A stretch of DNA of 10,897 nucleotides from positions 1 through 10,897 of the forward strand of contig CACZRK010000263.1 of assembly GCA_902783515.1 (NCBI GenBank), read 5' to 3'. This stretch comes from an uncultured Coriobacteriaceae bacterium (GTDB lineage Bacteria; Actinomycetota; Coriobacteriia; Coriobacteriales; UMGS124). Below are positions 1-5,852 of the stretch, in pieces. The notes beneath the pieces are model-generated. The model did no database searches. It had not been told where the DNA came from and worked only from the letters and a program-made list of their open reading frames with translations. A program made the position numbers and the translations under genes. Numbering within the stretch: position 1 is the stretch's first letter; every line of letters starts with the position of its first letter.

Positions 1-91
1 CACGCGCCCCGTGCGGGGCGCGACTTACTGCGATATAAGAAGCGCCCCGACCATCATCGTTTCAACCCACGCGCCCCGTGCGGGGCGCGAC
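1..91 (-). CRISPR. Type I-C CRISPR array, leader-proximal end (partial)
   Basis: One complete 33-bp repeat lies at 59-91 and the last 24 bases of a second at 1-24, identical where they overlap. They flank a 34-bp spacer at 25-58. Each repeat holds an inverted repeat that folds into an 8-bp GC stem (CGCGCCCC/GGGGCGCG) around GCAC. Read on the minus strand the repeat ends in TGGGTTGAAAC, a variant of the type I-C 5' handle TGGATTGAAAC. The handle, and the position just downstream of cas2, put transcription on the minus strand, with the leader at 92-249 and the array continuing past the left edge. The spacer at 25-58 is therefore the leader-proximal, most recently acquired one. Its target cannot be judged from this window. 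Confidence 0.96.
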
Positions 92-249
92 CCCAGATGT
101 ATGCATACATCCGGTATTACGTGCATAATTGTATGCGATCTGACCTCAGACGAGAGGCCTGTCCTTCCTCAACGTTCAGTGGTACCGCACATAATCCGCG
201 CGAACATGCCTGGCGCACGTCCAGAGCTTCTGGTTCGCGCAAATGATTC
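92..249 (-). promoter_or_regulatory. CRISPR leader with candidate array promoter
   Basis: This is the 158-bp interval between the cas2 stop codon and the first repeat, and it is clearly richer in AT than the cas genes. On the minus strand a TACAAT -10 box lies at 133-128. It would start transcription near 121, about 30 nt before the first repeat. No good -35 hexamer is visible at 16-18 bp. The part nearest the repeat carries inverted TATGC/GCATA half-sites (96-111 and 123-136). Its position fits a leader that drives pre-crRNA transcription and marks the end at which Cas1-Cas2 insert spacers. The leader role is near certain from context; the exact promoter is inferred. Confidence 0.75.
96..111. 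repeat. Perfect 16-bp palindrome at the leader-repeat junction
   Basis: GATGTATGCATACATC is a perfect inverted repeat centred at 103/104, ending 4 bp before the first repeat (59-91). A related imperfect inverted repeat, GCATA-ATTG-TATGC, lies at 123-136 and shares the TATGC half-site. The position suggests a binding site for a protein that guides leader-end integration or controls array transcription, but no protein can be assigned. Confidence 0.6.
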
Positions 250-540
250 TTAGAAGACAAACGGGTCTTCTGCGTTATACGGGACTTTCGCGCCGATGTG
301 CTCGACTCTCTGTGCCCAGTTCTTTCCAAGATTGTACAGACGGACTGTGTCGCATGATTCATCGCATATCCGTCTGAGAGCCTCCCTGAGCTCAACGTAC
401 TCGGATGGTGTGACCTGACACTCAAAGACTGAGTTCTGGACCCGCTGCCCATATCTCACGCAGGTTTTCGCGACGCCTGCTAGACGTTTCCTCCCCGCTG
501 CGTCCGCAGTCGCGACGTCATACGTAACAAGGACGTACAC
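250..540 (-). CDS. cas2: Cas2, CRISPR adaptation subunit (type I-C)
   Basis: 96 residues, the usual length for Cas2. The N-terminus MYVLVTYDV is the first strand of the ferredoxin-like fold with the conserved Asp (residue 8). A further typical element is the QNSVFEC stretch near residues 35-41. Cas2 forms the dimer that bridges two Cas1 dimers in the spacer-integration complex, and its nuclease site is not needed for integration. The start is GTG at 540-538. A strong GGAGGTGA ribosome-binding site 9 nt upstream contains the cas1 TGA stop, so translation is probably coupled to cas1, with 9 bp between the two genes. It is the last gene of the operon, followed by the leader. Confidence 0.97.
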   Translation of the reverse strand: MYVLVTYDVATADAAGRKRLAGVAKTCVRYGQRVQNSVFECQVTPSEYVELREALRRICDESCDTVRLYNLGKNWAQRVEHIGAKVPYNAEDPFVF

Positions 541-549
541 CTTCCTGTC

Positions 550-1572
550 TCACCTCCAGAGAAACGCCGGGTAATCATCCTGTTCGCCGCGCACGTACTT
601 CGCGAGGAGCTGCGCCTGAACGAACGGAATGAGCCCGATGGCAATCTTCTCGCCCAAGAACGGATGCGTGATCTCCTCCTGCTTGCGCTTCTGCCAAAGT
701 GTAATCAGCTTCCTTCTCGGGGAATCACCGATCGTCACGCCACCTTCCGCCCGAGAGTAGTCCTTGACAGATGTCTGACCTCGGTTGATCAGATCCAGCA
801 CGAAACGGTCGACAACATATGGTCGCAGCTCTTCCATGAGGTCAAGTGCAAGGCTCGTTCTCCCAGGCCGGTCCGTGTGAAGAAAGCCCACGTACGGGTC
901 CAGCCCAACGGCGTTACAGGCGGCGGCAACGTCATGGGCAAGCAGCGTGTAGAAGAACGAGAGGAGGGCGTTCGTCTCATCCCTTGGTGGTCTCCTGCTT
1001 CTCCCCTCAAACGTGAAGCCGGAACCCGACCTGATCATGAGGCCAAACATCGAGAAATAGCAGTCGGCCGCCTTTCCCTCGACACCCATGAGCTGATCTC
1101 TGGTCTCTGCGGCACGAACCTGATCGAGCAGCGAATCCATGTCATCACGAACCATATGCGCCTTGCCTTGCTCGACGTCAGCATGGTCTCTCATGAACCT
1201 CGCCACGACGGTGCGCTGGTTCCTCACCTTTGCAAGGACAAATCTCTTTGCGACAAGCAGCGATTTATCGGGATCGTCTGACCACCTGAACTGTTCGCGC
1301 CTCAGCAGGACGTTGCCCGTTGGATTTCCCTCAAGACGCGCGAGGAAGTTTCCGTTCATCCCGAGAAACGTGACGCGTATGCCCCTTTGGATACATTCGC
1401 CCATCAGGGCGGGAGTCATCCCGAGCGCCCCGAAGAGCACCATGCCCTCGATCAGATGGAGGGGGATCCTCGACGTCTCCTCATCCTCGCGCTCAATAAC
1501 CACGTTGCCGTTCTCAAGCCTCAGGAACGACTGCGGGGTCGTAACGTAGAGCGTGTTCAACAAGTGTTTCAT
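550..1572 (-). CDS. cas1: Cas1, CRISPR integrase (type I-C)
   Basis: 340 residues beginning MKHLLNTLYV, a normal type I-C Cas1 length. The open frame extends further upstream. The ATG at 1572 was chosen because it overlaps the cas4 stop as ATGA and begins at the conserved N-terminal strand. The beta-rich N-terminal domain spans roughly residues 1-80 and the alpha-helical catalytic domain follows. The metal-binding residues expected of the family are visible: Glu165 in GVEGKAA, His232 in GFLHTDRPGR, and the acidic group around Asp244/Glu247 in LALDLMEELRP. Cas1 catalyses insertion of the new spacer at the leader-repeat junction, with Cas2 as scaffold and Cas4 selecting PAM-bearing ends. All catalytic positions are present, so the enzyme looks intact. 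Confidence 0.98.
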   Translation of the reverse strand: MKHLLNTLYVTTPQSFLRLENGNVVIEREDEETSRIPLHLIEGMVLFGALGMTPALMGECIQRGIRVTFLGMNGNFLARLEGNPTGNVLLRREQFRWSDDPDKSLLVAKRFVLAKVRNQRTVVARFMRDHADVEQGKAHMVRDDMDSLLDQVRAAETRDQLMGVEGKAADCYFSMFGLMIRSGSGFTFEGRSRRPPRDETNALLSFFYTLLAHDVAAACNAVGLDPYVGFLHTDRPGRTSLALDLMEELRPYVVDRFVLDLINRGQTSVKDYSRAEGGVTIGDSPRRKLITLWQKRKQEEITHPFLGEKIAIGLIPFVQAQLLAKYVRGEQDDYPAFLWR

Positions 1573-2267
1573 GCCTTGCCCCAATCGACGCCCGCGTCCC
1601 TCCAATAGTCGGACGCATCCCGACCTGATGCCTCCGGCATGCATTCGCTTGTCAAGGAGCATCGCGCACAGCATGGCCTCAGGGCAGGCTTGGGGATAGC
1701 TCCGCTCCGCGCAAGCTCATGCATGCGTCGCGCCGCGCTCAAAACGAGCCTCCGCAAGCCGTCGTCAACGGCGACGCGCTCCCTGCGCCTCGTCTCCCCG
1801 TAGAACAGGAAGCCGTGCTCGACGCGAGTCTGCAGCATCTCCTCGAGACACAGGGCTTGCGCCGCGACCTGCAGTCTGTCGCAGTCGCCCGCCTTTGCCC
1901 TGCCCTTCTTGTACTCGACGGGGCTGACGCTGCAGCGGACGCCGTTCCTCACGCACGCGTTGGGCATGTCAGTCGGCGTGTATTCGACGATGTCCGAGTA
2001 CCCAATCAGCCCGAGGCGTCGGCTGACGATCGGCACGGACCTCTCGGCGATCACACCGTCCGCAACCGAGTAGCCGGCGAGGTGCGCTCGCTCGTGAAAC
2101 ACCTCGCCGAGCGTGGTGTCGACGTTCTCCCGCCAGAGGCACTCGATGTTGATGAGGGCCCATTGTCGCTCGCAGAACGCAAGGTGCTGGATGCCCGAGA
2201 GCGCCAGCAGCTCATCTTCGTCATATGGGGCCCAGTCGTCGCCGGGCGCCCCTGGCAGGCCGGCCAT
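1569..2267 (-). CDS. cas4: Cas4, RecB-like Fe-S exonuclease for PAM-selective adaptation
   Basis: 232 residues from ATG 2267; a GTG one codon upstream (2270) is an equally possible start. It overlaps the end of cas7 (TGATG) and has no obvious ribosome-binding site, so translation is likely coupled. The RecB-type nuclease core is visible: GEVFHER with His58, GYSDIVEY with Asp92, PVEYKKG with Glu118 and Lys120, and the following QVAAQ motif. Four iron-sulfur ligands can be proposed: an N-terminal Cys32 (FCERQW) and a C-terminal cluster in PCCARCSLTSEC (Cys199/200, 203, 209). In type I-C systems Cas4 joins the Cas1-Cas2 complex, trims prespacers and ensures that new spacers come from PAM-flanked DNA. 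All key residues are present. Confidence 0.96.
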   Translation of the reverse strand: MAGLPGAPGDDWAPYDEDELLALSGIQHLAFCERQWALINIECLWRENVDTTLGEVFHERAHLAGYSVADGVIAERSVPIVSRRLGLIGYSDIVEYTPTDMPNACVRNGVRCSVSPVEYKKGRAKAGDCDRLQVAAQALCLEEMLQTRVEHGFLFYGETRRRERVAVDDGLRRLVLSAARRMHELARSGAIPKPALRPCCARCSLTSECMPEASGRDASDYWRDAGVDWGKA

Positions 2268-3172
2268 CACGAGATGCTCGGGATGCTCGGCAGGATCATG
2301 TCGTATGCCTTGACGGTCACGCCCTCGGGGAGCGAGCCCTCGTCGATTGCGATCTCGTAGTCAGAGAACTTGCGGGCAGGGCCGTCGTTGACTCGCCTGG
2401 CGGACACCAGGTCAAACAGCTTGCTCGCCGGGGCGTTGCCAAGCACGGAATCGTGTTTGAAGACCACGAGCTCGCGCGACGTCATCAGGCCGCGCGCCGC
2501 GCTGCGATCGGATTCGAACATGTTCATGAGCGCCTCCCAGAGCAGGTCGAGGTCGGCCTGGGAGAACCCCGACTTCGCCGCGAGGGACGCGGAGACAAAG
2601 CCCTCAAGGCGGTACAGGCCATACGGCACATACTGCTTGCGCCCCATGGTCCTCTCCTTGTCAACGTCCTTCGCGTTCGTGACCGCCATGCGCGTGATGC
2701 TCATCTCCTGAGGCAGGACGGGCTCGACGGACTGAGAGAAGCAGAGCTGCACGGGGCCGCGAACCTGTCCGCAGTTGACCTCGGTCGTCATGACGGCGCC
2801 GAACGTGCGAATGTCGTAGAAGTTGTCGGTCATGAAGCGGGTGACCGCGAGTCTCTCCTCCTCCTTCTTCGGGAGCTTCTTGGCCTCCTGCTTGATGCCG
2901 TTCTGGACGTACGCCTCCTTGTTGACGTCGTTAAGGACCGCACCCTCCTGGACGTAGATGCGGTAGCCCCTCGCCGTCTCGTCGCTGCCACCGCGCGTGA
3001 GCTGCACGTAGTTGCGGATCTTGCGCTTGATGCAGACATCCGAGACGATGCCGACGCCTGTCTCCGGGTCGATTCGCGGCATGTTGCCGGCATCGGGGTC
3101 GCCGTTCGGGTTGCCGTTCCGGACGTCGTAGAAGAGGACGAAGTCGTAACGGTTGCGAATAGGTTCGGACAT
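2267..3172 (-). CDS. cas7: Cas7c (Csd2), Cascade backbone subunit
   Basis: 301 residues from ATG 3172, close to the usual Csd2 size. Upstream in-frame starts exist (ATG 3184, GTG 3217). 3172 is preferred because GAGG sits 6 nt before it and the conserved sequence begins soon after (RYDFVLFYDV). Family signatures are the NPNGDP motif at residues 21-26, SDVCIKRKIRN just downstream, and the central GQVRGPVQLCFSQS stretch with SITRMA after it. Several copies of this RRM-fold protein polymerise along the crRNA spacer to form the I-C Cascade backbone. A 47-bp gap separates it from cas8c, the only clear break between the Cascade genes. Its own ribosome-binding site fits the need for more Cas7 than Cas8. 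Confidence 0.97.
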   Translation of the reverse strand: MSEPIRNRYDFVLFYDVRNGNPNGDPDAGNMPRIDPETGVGIVSDVCIKRKIRNYVQLTRGGSDETARGYRIYVQEGAVLNDVNKEAYVQNGIKQEAKKLPKKEEERLAVTRFMTDNFYDIRTFGAVMTTEVNCGQVRGPVQLCFSQSVEPVLPQEMSITRMAVTNAKDVDKERTMGRKQYVPYGLYRLEGFVSASLAAKSGFSQADLDLLWEALMNMFESDRSAARGLMTSRELVVFKHDSVLGNAPASKLFDLVSARRVNDGPARKFSDYEIAIDEGSLPEGVTVKAYDMILPSIPSIS

Positions 3173-3219
3173 GCTATGCCTCATTTCCTGAAGGATGATG
3201 GTTGACTCCGTGCGCACGC

Positions 3220-3630
3220 CTACCGATCGGGCTCGCCGTCAGCGGGTCTCCCCTCGTCGGCAGGCTTTTCCTTCTCGCCCTTCTTTGTGTAGAGGTCCTG
3301 TCGTTGTTGGTAGTAGCCGATGTAGAACTCGCCCTGCTCGTCGTACGTCAACGTCCTCGGAAAGCTTCCGGCATCAGGCATGCGGCTCACGATGTCTTGG
3401 ATCTTCCTGTCGTACGAGCCGCCGTAGCTCGCCTTGCTCACGTGGTGCTGCGCGAGCCTCAGAAGCTGCGGGAAGACCCGCGCGGGGGTCGTCGCGGCGG
3501 AGCTCATGTACCTGTCCCTGATCGTCGCGTTCGTCCCTGCTCCGATCGCCTCGATCTGTGCCTTCTCAAGCACGGCGAACAGGCGGCCAAGCAGGTAGGC
3601 GATGTGGTCGTTCTCTTCGTTAAGCGCCAT
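3220..3630 (-). CDS. cas11c: Cas11c, small Cascade subunit from an internal start in cas8c
   Basis: A 136-residue product in the same frame as cas8c and sharing its stop codon, beginning MALNEENDHIAYLLGRLF. Type I-C systems are known to make Cas11c by internal translation of the cas8c 3' end, and this position matches the start of the helical C-terminal domain. The sequence supports it directly: ATG at 3630-3628 is preceded, 7 nt away, by a strong GAGGGGAG ribosome-binding site (3645-3638). Cas11c lines the Cascade belly and stabilises the displaced strand of the R-loop. The assignment rests on family knowledge plus the ribosome-binding site. Confidence 0.8.
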   Translation of the reverse strand: MALNEENDHIAYLLGRLFAVLEKAQIEAIGAGTNATIRDRYMSSAATTPARVFPQLLRLAQHHVSKASYGGSYDRKIQDIVSRMPDAGSFPRTLTYDEQGEFYIGYYQQRQDLYTKKGEKEKPADEGRPADGEPDR

Positions 3631-5034
3631 CTTCAAGCTCCCCTCATAGTCGCGAGAGTCATCACCCGTGATTCTTTCACGCCTGATCAGACATGCCTTG
3701 AGCATCGCCGCGCGCAGTCCCATGTCCCACGAGTTGCGCGTCGCGCGGTCGGCGCGCATCCTCGACAGCAGCTGGCCGTACAGCGACTGTGGGAACGGGG
3801 CCCCCTCGATCAAGGCGCGCATGCATGCCGTGATCAGCGGCGACGGGACGTTCTCCCGCTTGCCCAGCGGCGCCGTCTGCTCGAGATAGCCCTTGATCGA
3901 GCGAGGCTGCACCCCGACCATCTCCGTGTCCCGGAGGTACCGGCGCAGGTTCTCCTGAAGCTCGCCGAGCGTCCCCTCCTCGCAGAAGCGTATGGCGAGC
4001 CTTGCCTGGTAGGGGGCGATGCCGATGACGTGATAGCGGTCAGAGTCGTTGACGCCCCGTATCGGAAGGCCGAGCTTGATCCGGTTGAGGTTGTCCTTGA
4101 TGGCGTTGAGGGTGGTCTCGTCGCCGCCCTTCTGCGCCCTCGCGATCAGGTCGTCGGCGTTCAGCGCGAGCGCCATTATCCCAAGGTCCTCCTCGCCGCC
4201 GCCCTCGGTCCAGAAGATGACGCTGTCATTCCCCACGAGCGTCCTGTGGGAGGGGGACTTCAGCAGGTACCGGAGTGCCTCGCCGCACTTGTAGGCGGCG
4301 TCGGTGGAGATGCTCGCCGCGTCATGTCCGTACGAGCAGAACGCCGGCTGATTGAAGGAGACGAGCGAGGCACCCGCGCCTTGGGCGCCGGGAATGCTCG
4401 TCACCTGCGGGAACAATCCGGCAAGAGGAGCCTCGTCGCCCGTGACGAGACACGTGCCCGACGGCCGCCCGCCATCGGCGCCCTGCTTGGCGTAGCGCTC
4501 CCAGGCGCCTGCGAGCACGGCCTTGTTCTGCAGCTGCATCCACGTCGGGTCGTCGTCGTAGTGGAATGCGATGATCCCGTTGCCCTTGCGTTCCCCGAGC
4601 GCCTGCCGCGTCGTCTCGTCGATCTCGAGGCTTGCGGGATCACGGTCGAGGAGCTTGAGGAACGCGCGCGCCGCGGGCTCATCCACGACCGCGTCAAGGA
4701 TCGCGTGGTGGATCTCTTTGAAGGCGTCATGCGCCTGCTCGCCCCTTTTCGGGTCGTCACCCAACACGTACGTCGCGTTGTCCGCGAAAACGAAGGGACG
4801 GACCCCGGACGTTCTCGCTATGTCCGGCAGGAGCTTCTGGATGCCCTTGCCGTCGGCCGTCGCCACGGGCTTGCACGCCAGAACGCGCCCGTCGTCGTCA
4901 AACGTGACTTGCCACTCAACCGACTTCACCGTCCAGAAGCGCGGGCACAGCTGGTCGTCCAGGTTCGGCTCGCGGCTCAGGGGCGAAGCGATGTCGCAGG
5001 CCTCGTAGTACCTGTACAGGTCGTCAAGAATCAT
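3220..5034 (-). CDS. cas8c: Cas8c (Csd1), large subunit of type I-C Cascade
   Basis: 604 residues, typical of Csd1/Cas8c. The ATG at 5034-5032 overlaps the cas5c TGA as ATGA. Recognisable stretches are the N-terminal MILDDLYRYYEA, a central VGNDSVIFWTEGGG near residue 270, and a C-terminal helical domain containing YLLGRLFAVLEKAQ and NATIRDRY. Cas8c is the subunit that recognises the PAM (TTC in studied I-C systems) and helps open the target duplex at the start of the R-loop. The protein ends in a charged tail rich in Lys, Glu, Pro and Asp. Its last part also serves as a separate reading unit for Cas11c. No frameshift or truncation is visible. Confidence 0.97.
   Translation of the reverse strand: MILDDLYRYYEACDIASPLSREPNLDDQLCPRFWTVKSVEWQVTFDDDGRVLACKPVATADGKGIQKLLPDIARTSGVRPFVFADNATYVLGDDPKRGEQAHDAFKEIHHAILDAVVDEPAARAFLKLLDRDPASLEIDETTRQALGERKGNGIIAFHYDDDPTWMQLQNKAVLAGAWERYAKQGADGGRPSGTCLVTGDEAPLAGLFPQVTSIPGAQGAGASLVSFNQPAFCSYGHDAASISTDAAYKCGEALRYLLKSPSHRTLVGNDSVIFWTEGGGEEDLGIMALALNADDLIARAQKGGDETTLNAIKDNLNRIKLGLPIRGVNDSDRYHVIGIAPYQARLAIRFCEEGTLGELQENLRRYLRDTEMVGVQPRSIKGYLEQTAPLGKRENVPSPLITACMRALIEGAPFPQSLYGQLLSRMRADRATRNSWDMGLRAAMLKACLIRRERITGDDSRDYEGSLKMALNEENDHIAYLLGRLFAVLEKAQIEAIGAGTNATIRDRYMSSAATTPARVFPQLLRLAQHHVSKASYGGSYDRKIQDIVSRMPDAGSFPRTLTYDEQGEFYIGYYQQRQDLYTKKGEKEKPADEGRPADGEPDR
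3638..3645 (-). promoter_or_regulatory. Internal ribosome-binding site for cas11c
   Basis: GAGGGGAG on the minus strand inside cas8c, 7 nt before an in-frame ATG (3630). It is as strong a Shine-Dalgarno match as those of the separately started genes in the operon, which is unusual within a coding region. It marks the second translation start that yields the small subunit. Confidence 0.72.
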
Positions 5035-5702
5035 GCGATCACCCGCTCGCGAGCGGCCGCCACGTCGATCACCCCATGCACCATGTGAGCCCTGAAGAAC
5101 AGCGGGTCCATGCCTCGGTCATAGTCGATGTCATAGAGCATGAAGCCGAGGTCCCTGTCATCGACCCCGGCGTAGTAGGAGCGAGGGGTCGCCTCGGACG
5201 CCTCGACGAGCGACACGTCCGCCGGGAACTCCCTGCAGCCGAGATAGGGCTGGCTGAAGCACTGGCCCTTGCGGAGCCTCCTCAGCGCGATGTTGTAGTG
5301 CTTCTCCACGGTGTCGGTCGCGGGGTCGCCTCTCCCCGTCAGCTCAAAGTGGGCCTTGACGACGTAGTCGACGTTGACGAGATAGAGGGTGTTGCGCTGT
5401 TGGCGAGCATCGGACGCGCTGATGTGCGGCTGGGCGCCACCCTTGTCGCGCGCGCTCCTAAACTCTGAGAGACTGCCCTTGACGCCCACCTCGTTGCGGC
5501 GAATCGAGTCGAACTCGATCGGATTCAGCACCTCTATCGAGTCGATGAGCCACTTGATCTGCGGCTTGAAATACACCGCCTCAATGATCCCCCTCGCCGC
5601 GGACGGCGTGATCACGTCGTAGCTCACGCGCTCCGTGTGGAACTCCGGCCTGCTGAAGCAGGCGCGCGGCCCCTTGATGCGAAGGGTGATACCAAAGCCC
5701 AT
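5031..5702 (-). CDS. cas5c: Cas5c (Cas5d), crRNA-processing Cascade subunit
   Basis: 223 residues, normal for Cas5 of type I-C. The ATG at 5702-5700 has a strong AGGAGG ribosome-binding site about 5 nt upstream. The N-terminus GFGITLRIKGPRACFSRPEF and the following TPSAARGIIEAVYFKP are the classic Cas5d signatures. In type I-C there is no Cas6. Cas5c cuts the repeat RNA 3' of the hairpin and stays bound to the 11-nt 5' handle. Candidate active-site residues by position are Tyr44, Lys116 and His118 (VVKAHF), but the exact alignment to the characterised Tyr/Lys/His triad is my inference. Its stop overlaps the cas8c start (ATGA). A gap of 150 bp separates it from cas3. Confidence 0.96.
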   Translation of the reverse strand: MGFGITLRIKGPRACFSRPEFHTERVSYDVITPSAARGIIEAVYFKPQIKWLIDSIEVLNPIEFDSIRRNEVGVKGSLSEFRSARDKGGAQPHISASDARQQRNTLYLVNVDYVVKAHFELTGRGDPATDTVEKHYNIALRRLRKGQCFSQPYLGCREFPADVSLVEASEATPRSYYAGVDDRDLGFMLYDIDYDRGMDPLFFRAHMVHGVIDVAAARERVIA

Positions 5703-5852
5703 ATTTCCCTCCTTCCAGAGTGCATTCAGAATCTAGAATGGATGTTCAATATCCCCCCTCTGCTCTGCACCATCGGGTCATACGCATTGGGCGAAGCATC
5801 TCACGCGCTCGGGACAGAAATCAAAGCGTCGCACGCTGGCCGCATGGAGCCC
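5703..5852 (-). other. cas3-cas5c intergenic gap
   Basis: 150 bp, the longest break within the cas operon. It contains the cas5c ribosome-binding site and an imperfect inverted repeat with arms CATTC (5723-5727) and GAATG (5736-5740). No intrinsic terminator is visible, and no promoter with both a convincing -35 and -10 can be named. A secondary promoter for the Cascade and adaptation genes is possible but not supported. Confidence 0.4.

Noticed and set aside
2225..3205. 326-codon open frame on the plus strand opposite cas7 and the start of cas4
   Set aside because: The translation is low-complexity and matches no family, while the opposite strand encodes Cas7.
3202..5088. 628-codon open frame on the plus strand opposite cas8c
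   Set aside because: It is a by-product of GC-rich codon use in cas8c; the minus strand carries a clear Cas8c with coupled starts and stops.
5737..5743. A second AATGG sequence upstream of cas5c that could be another target of the small RNA
   Set aside because: It is preceded by TAG rather than TTC, and the match ends after five bases.
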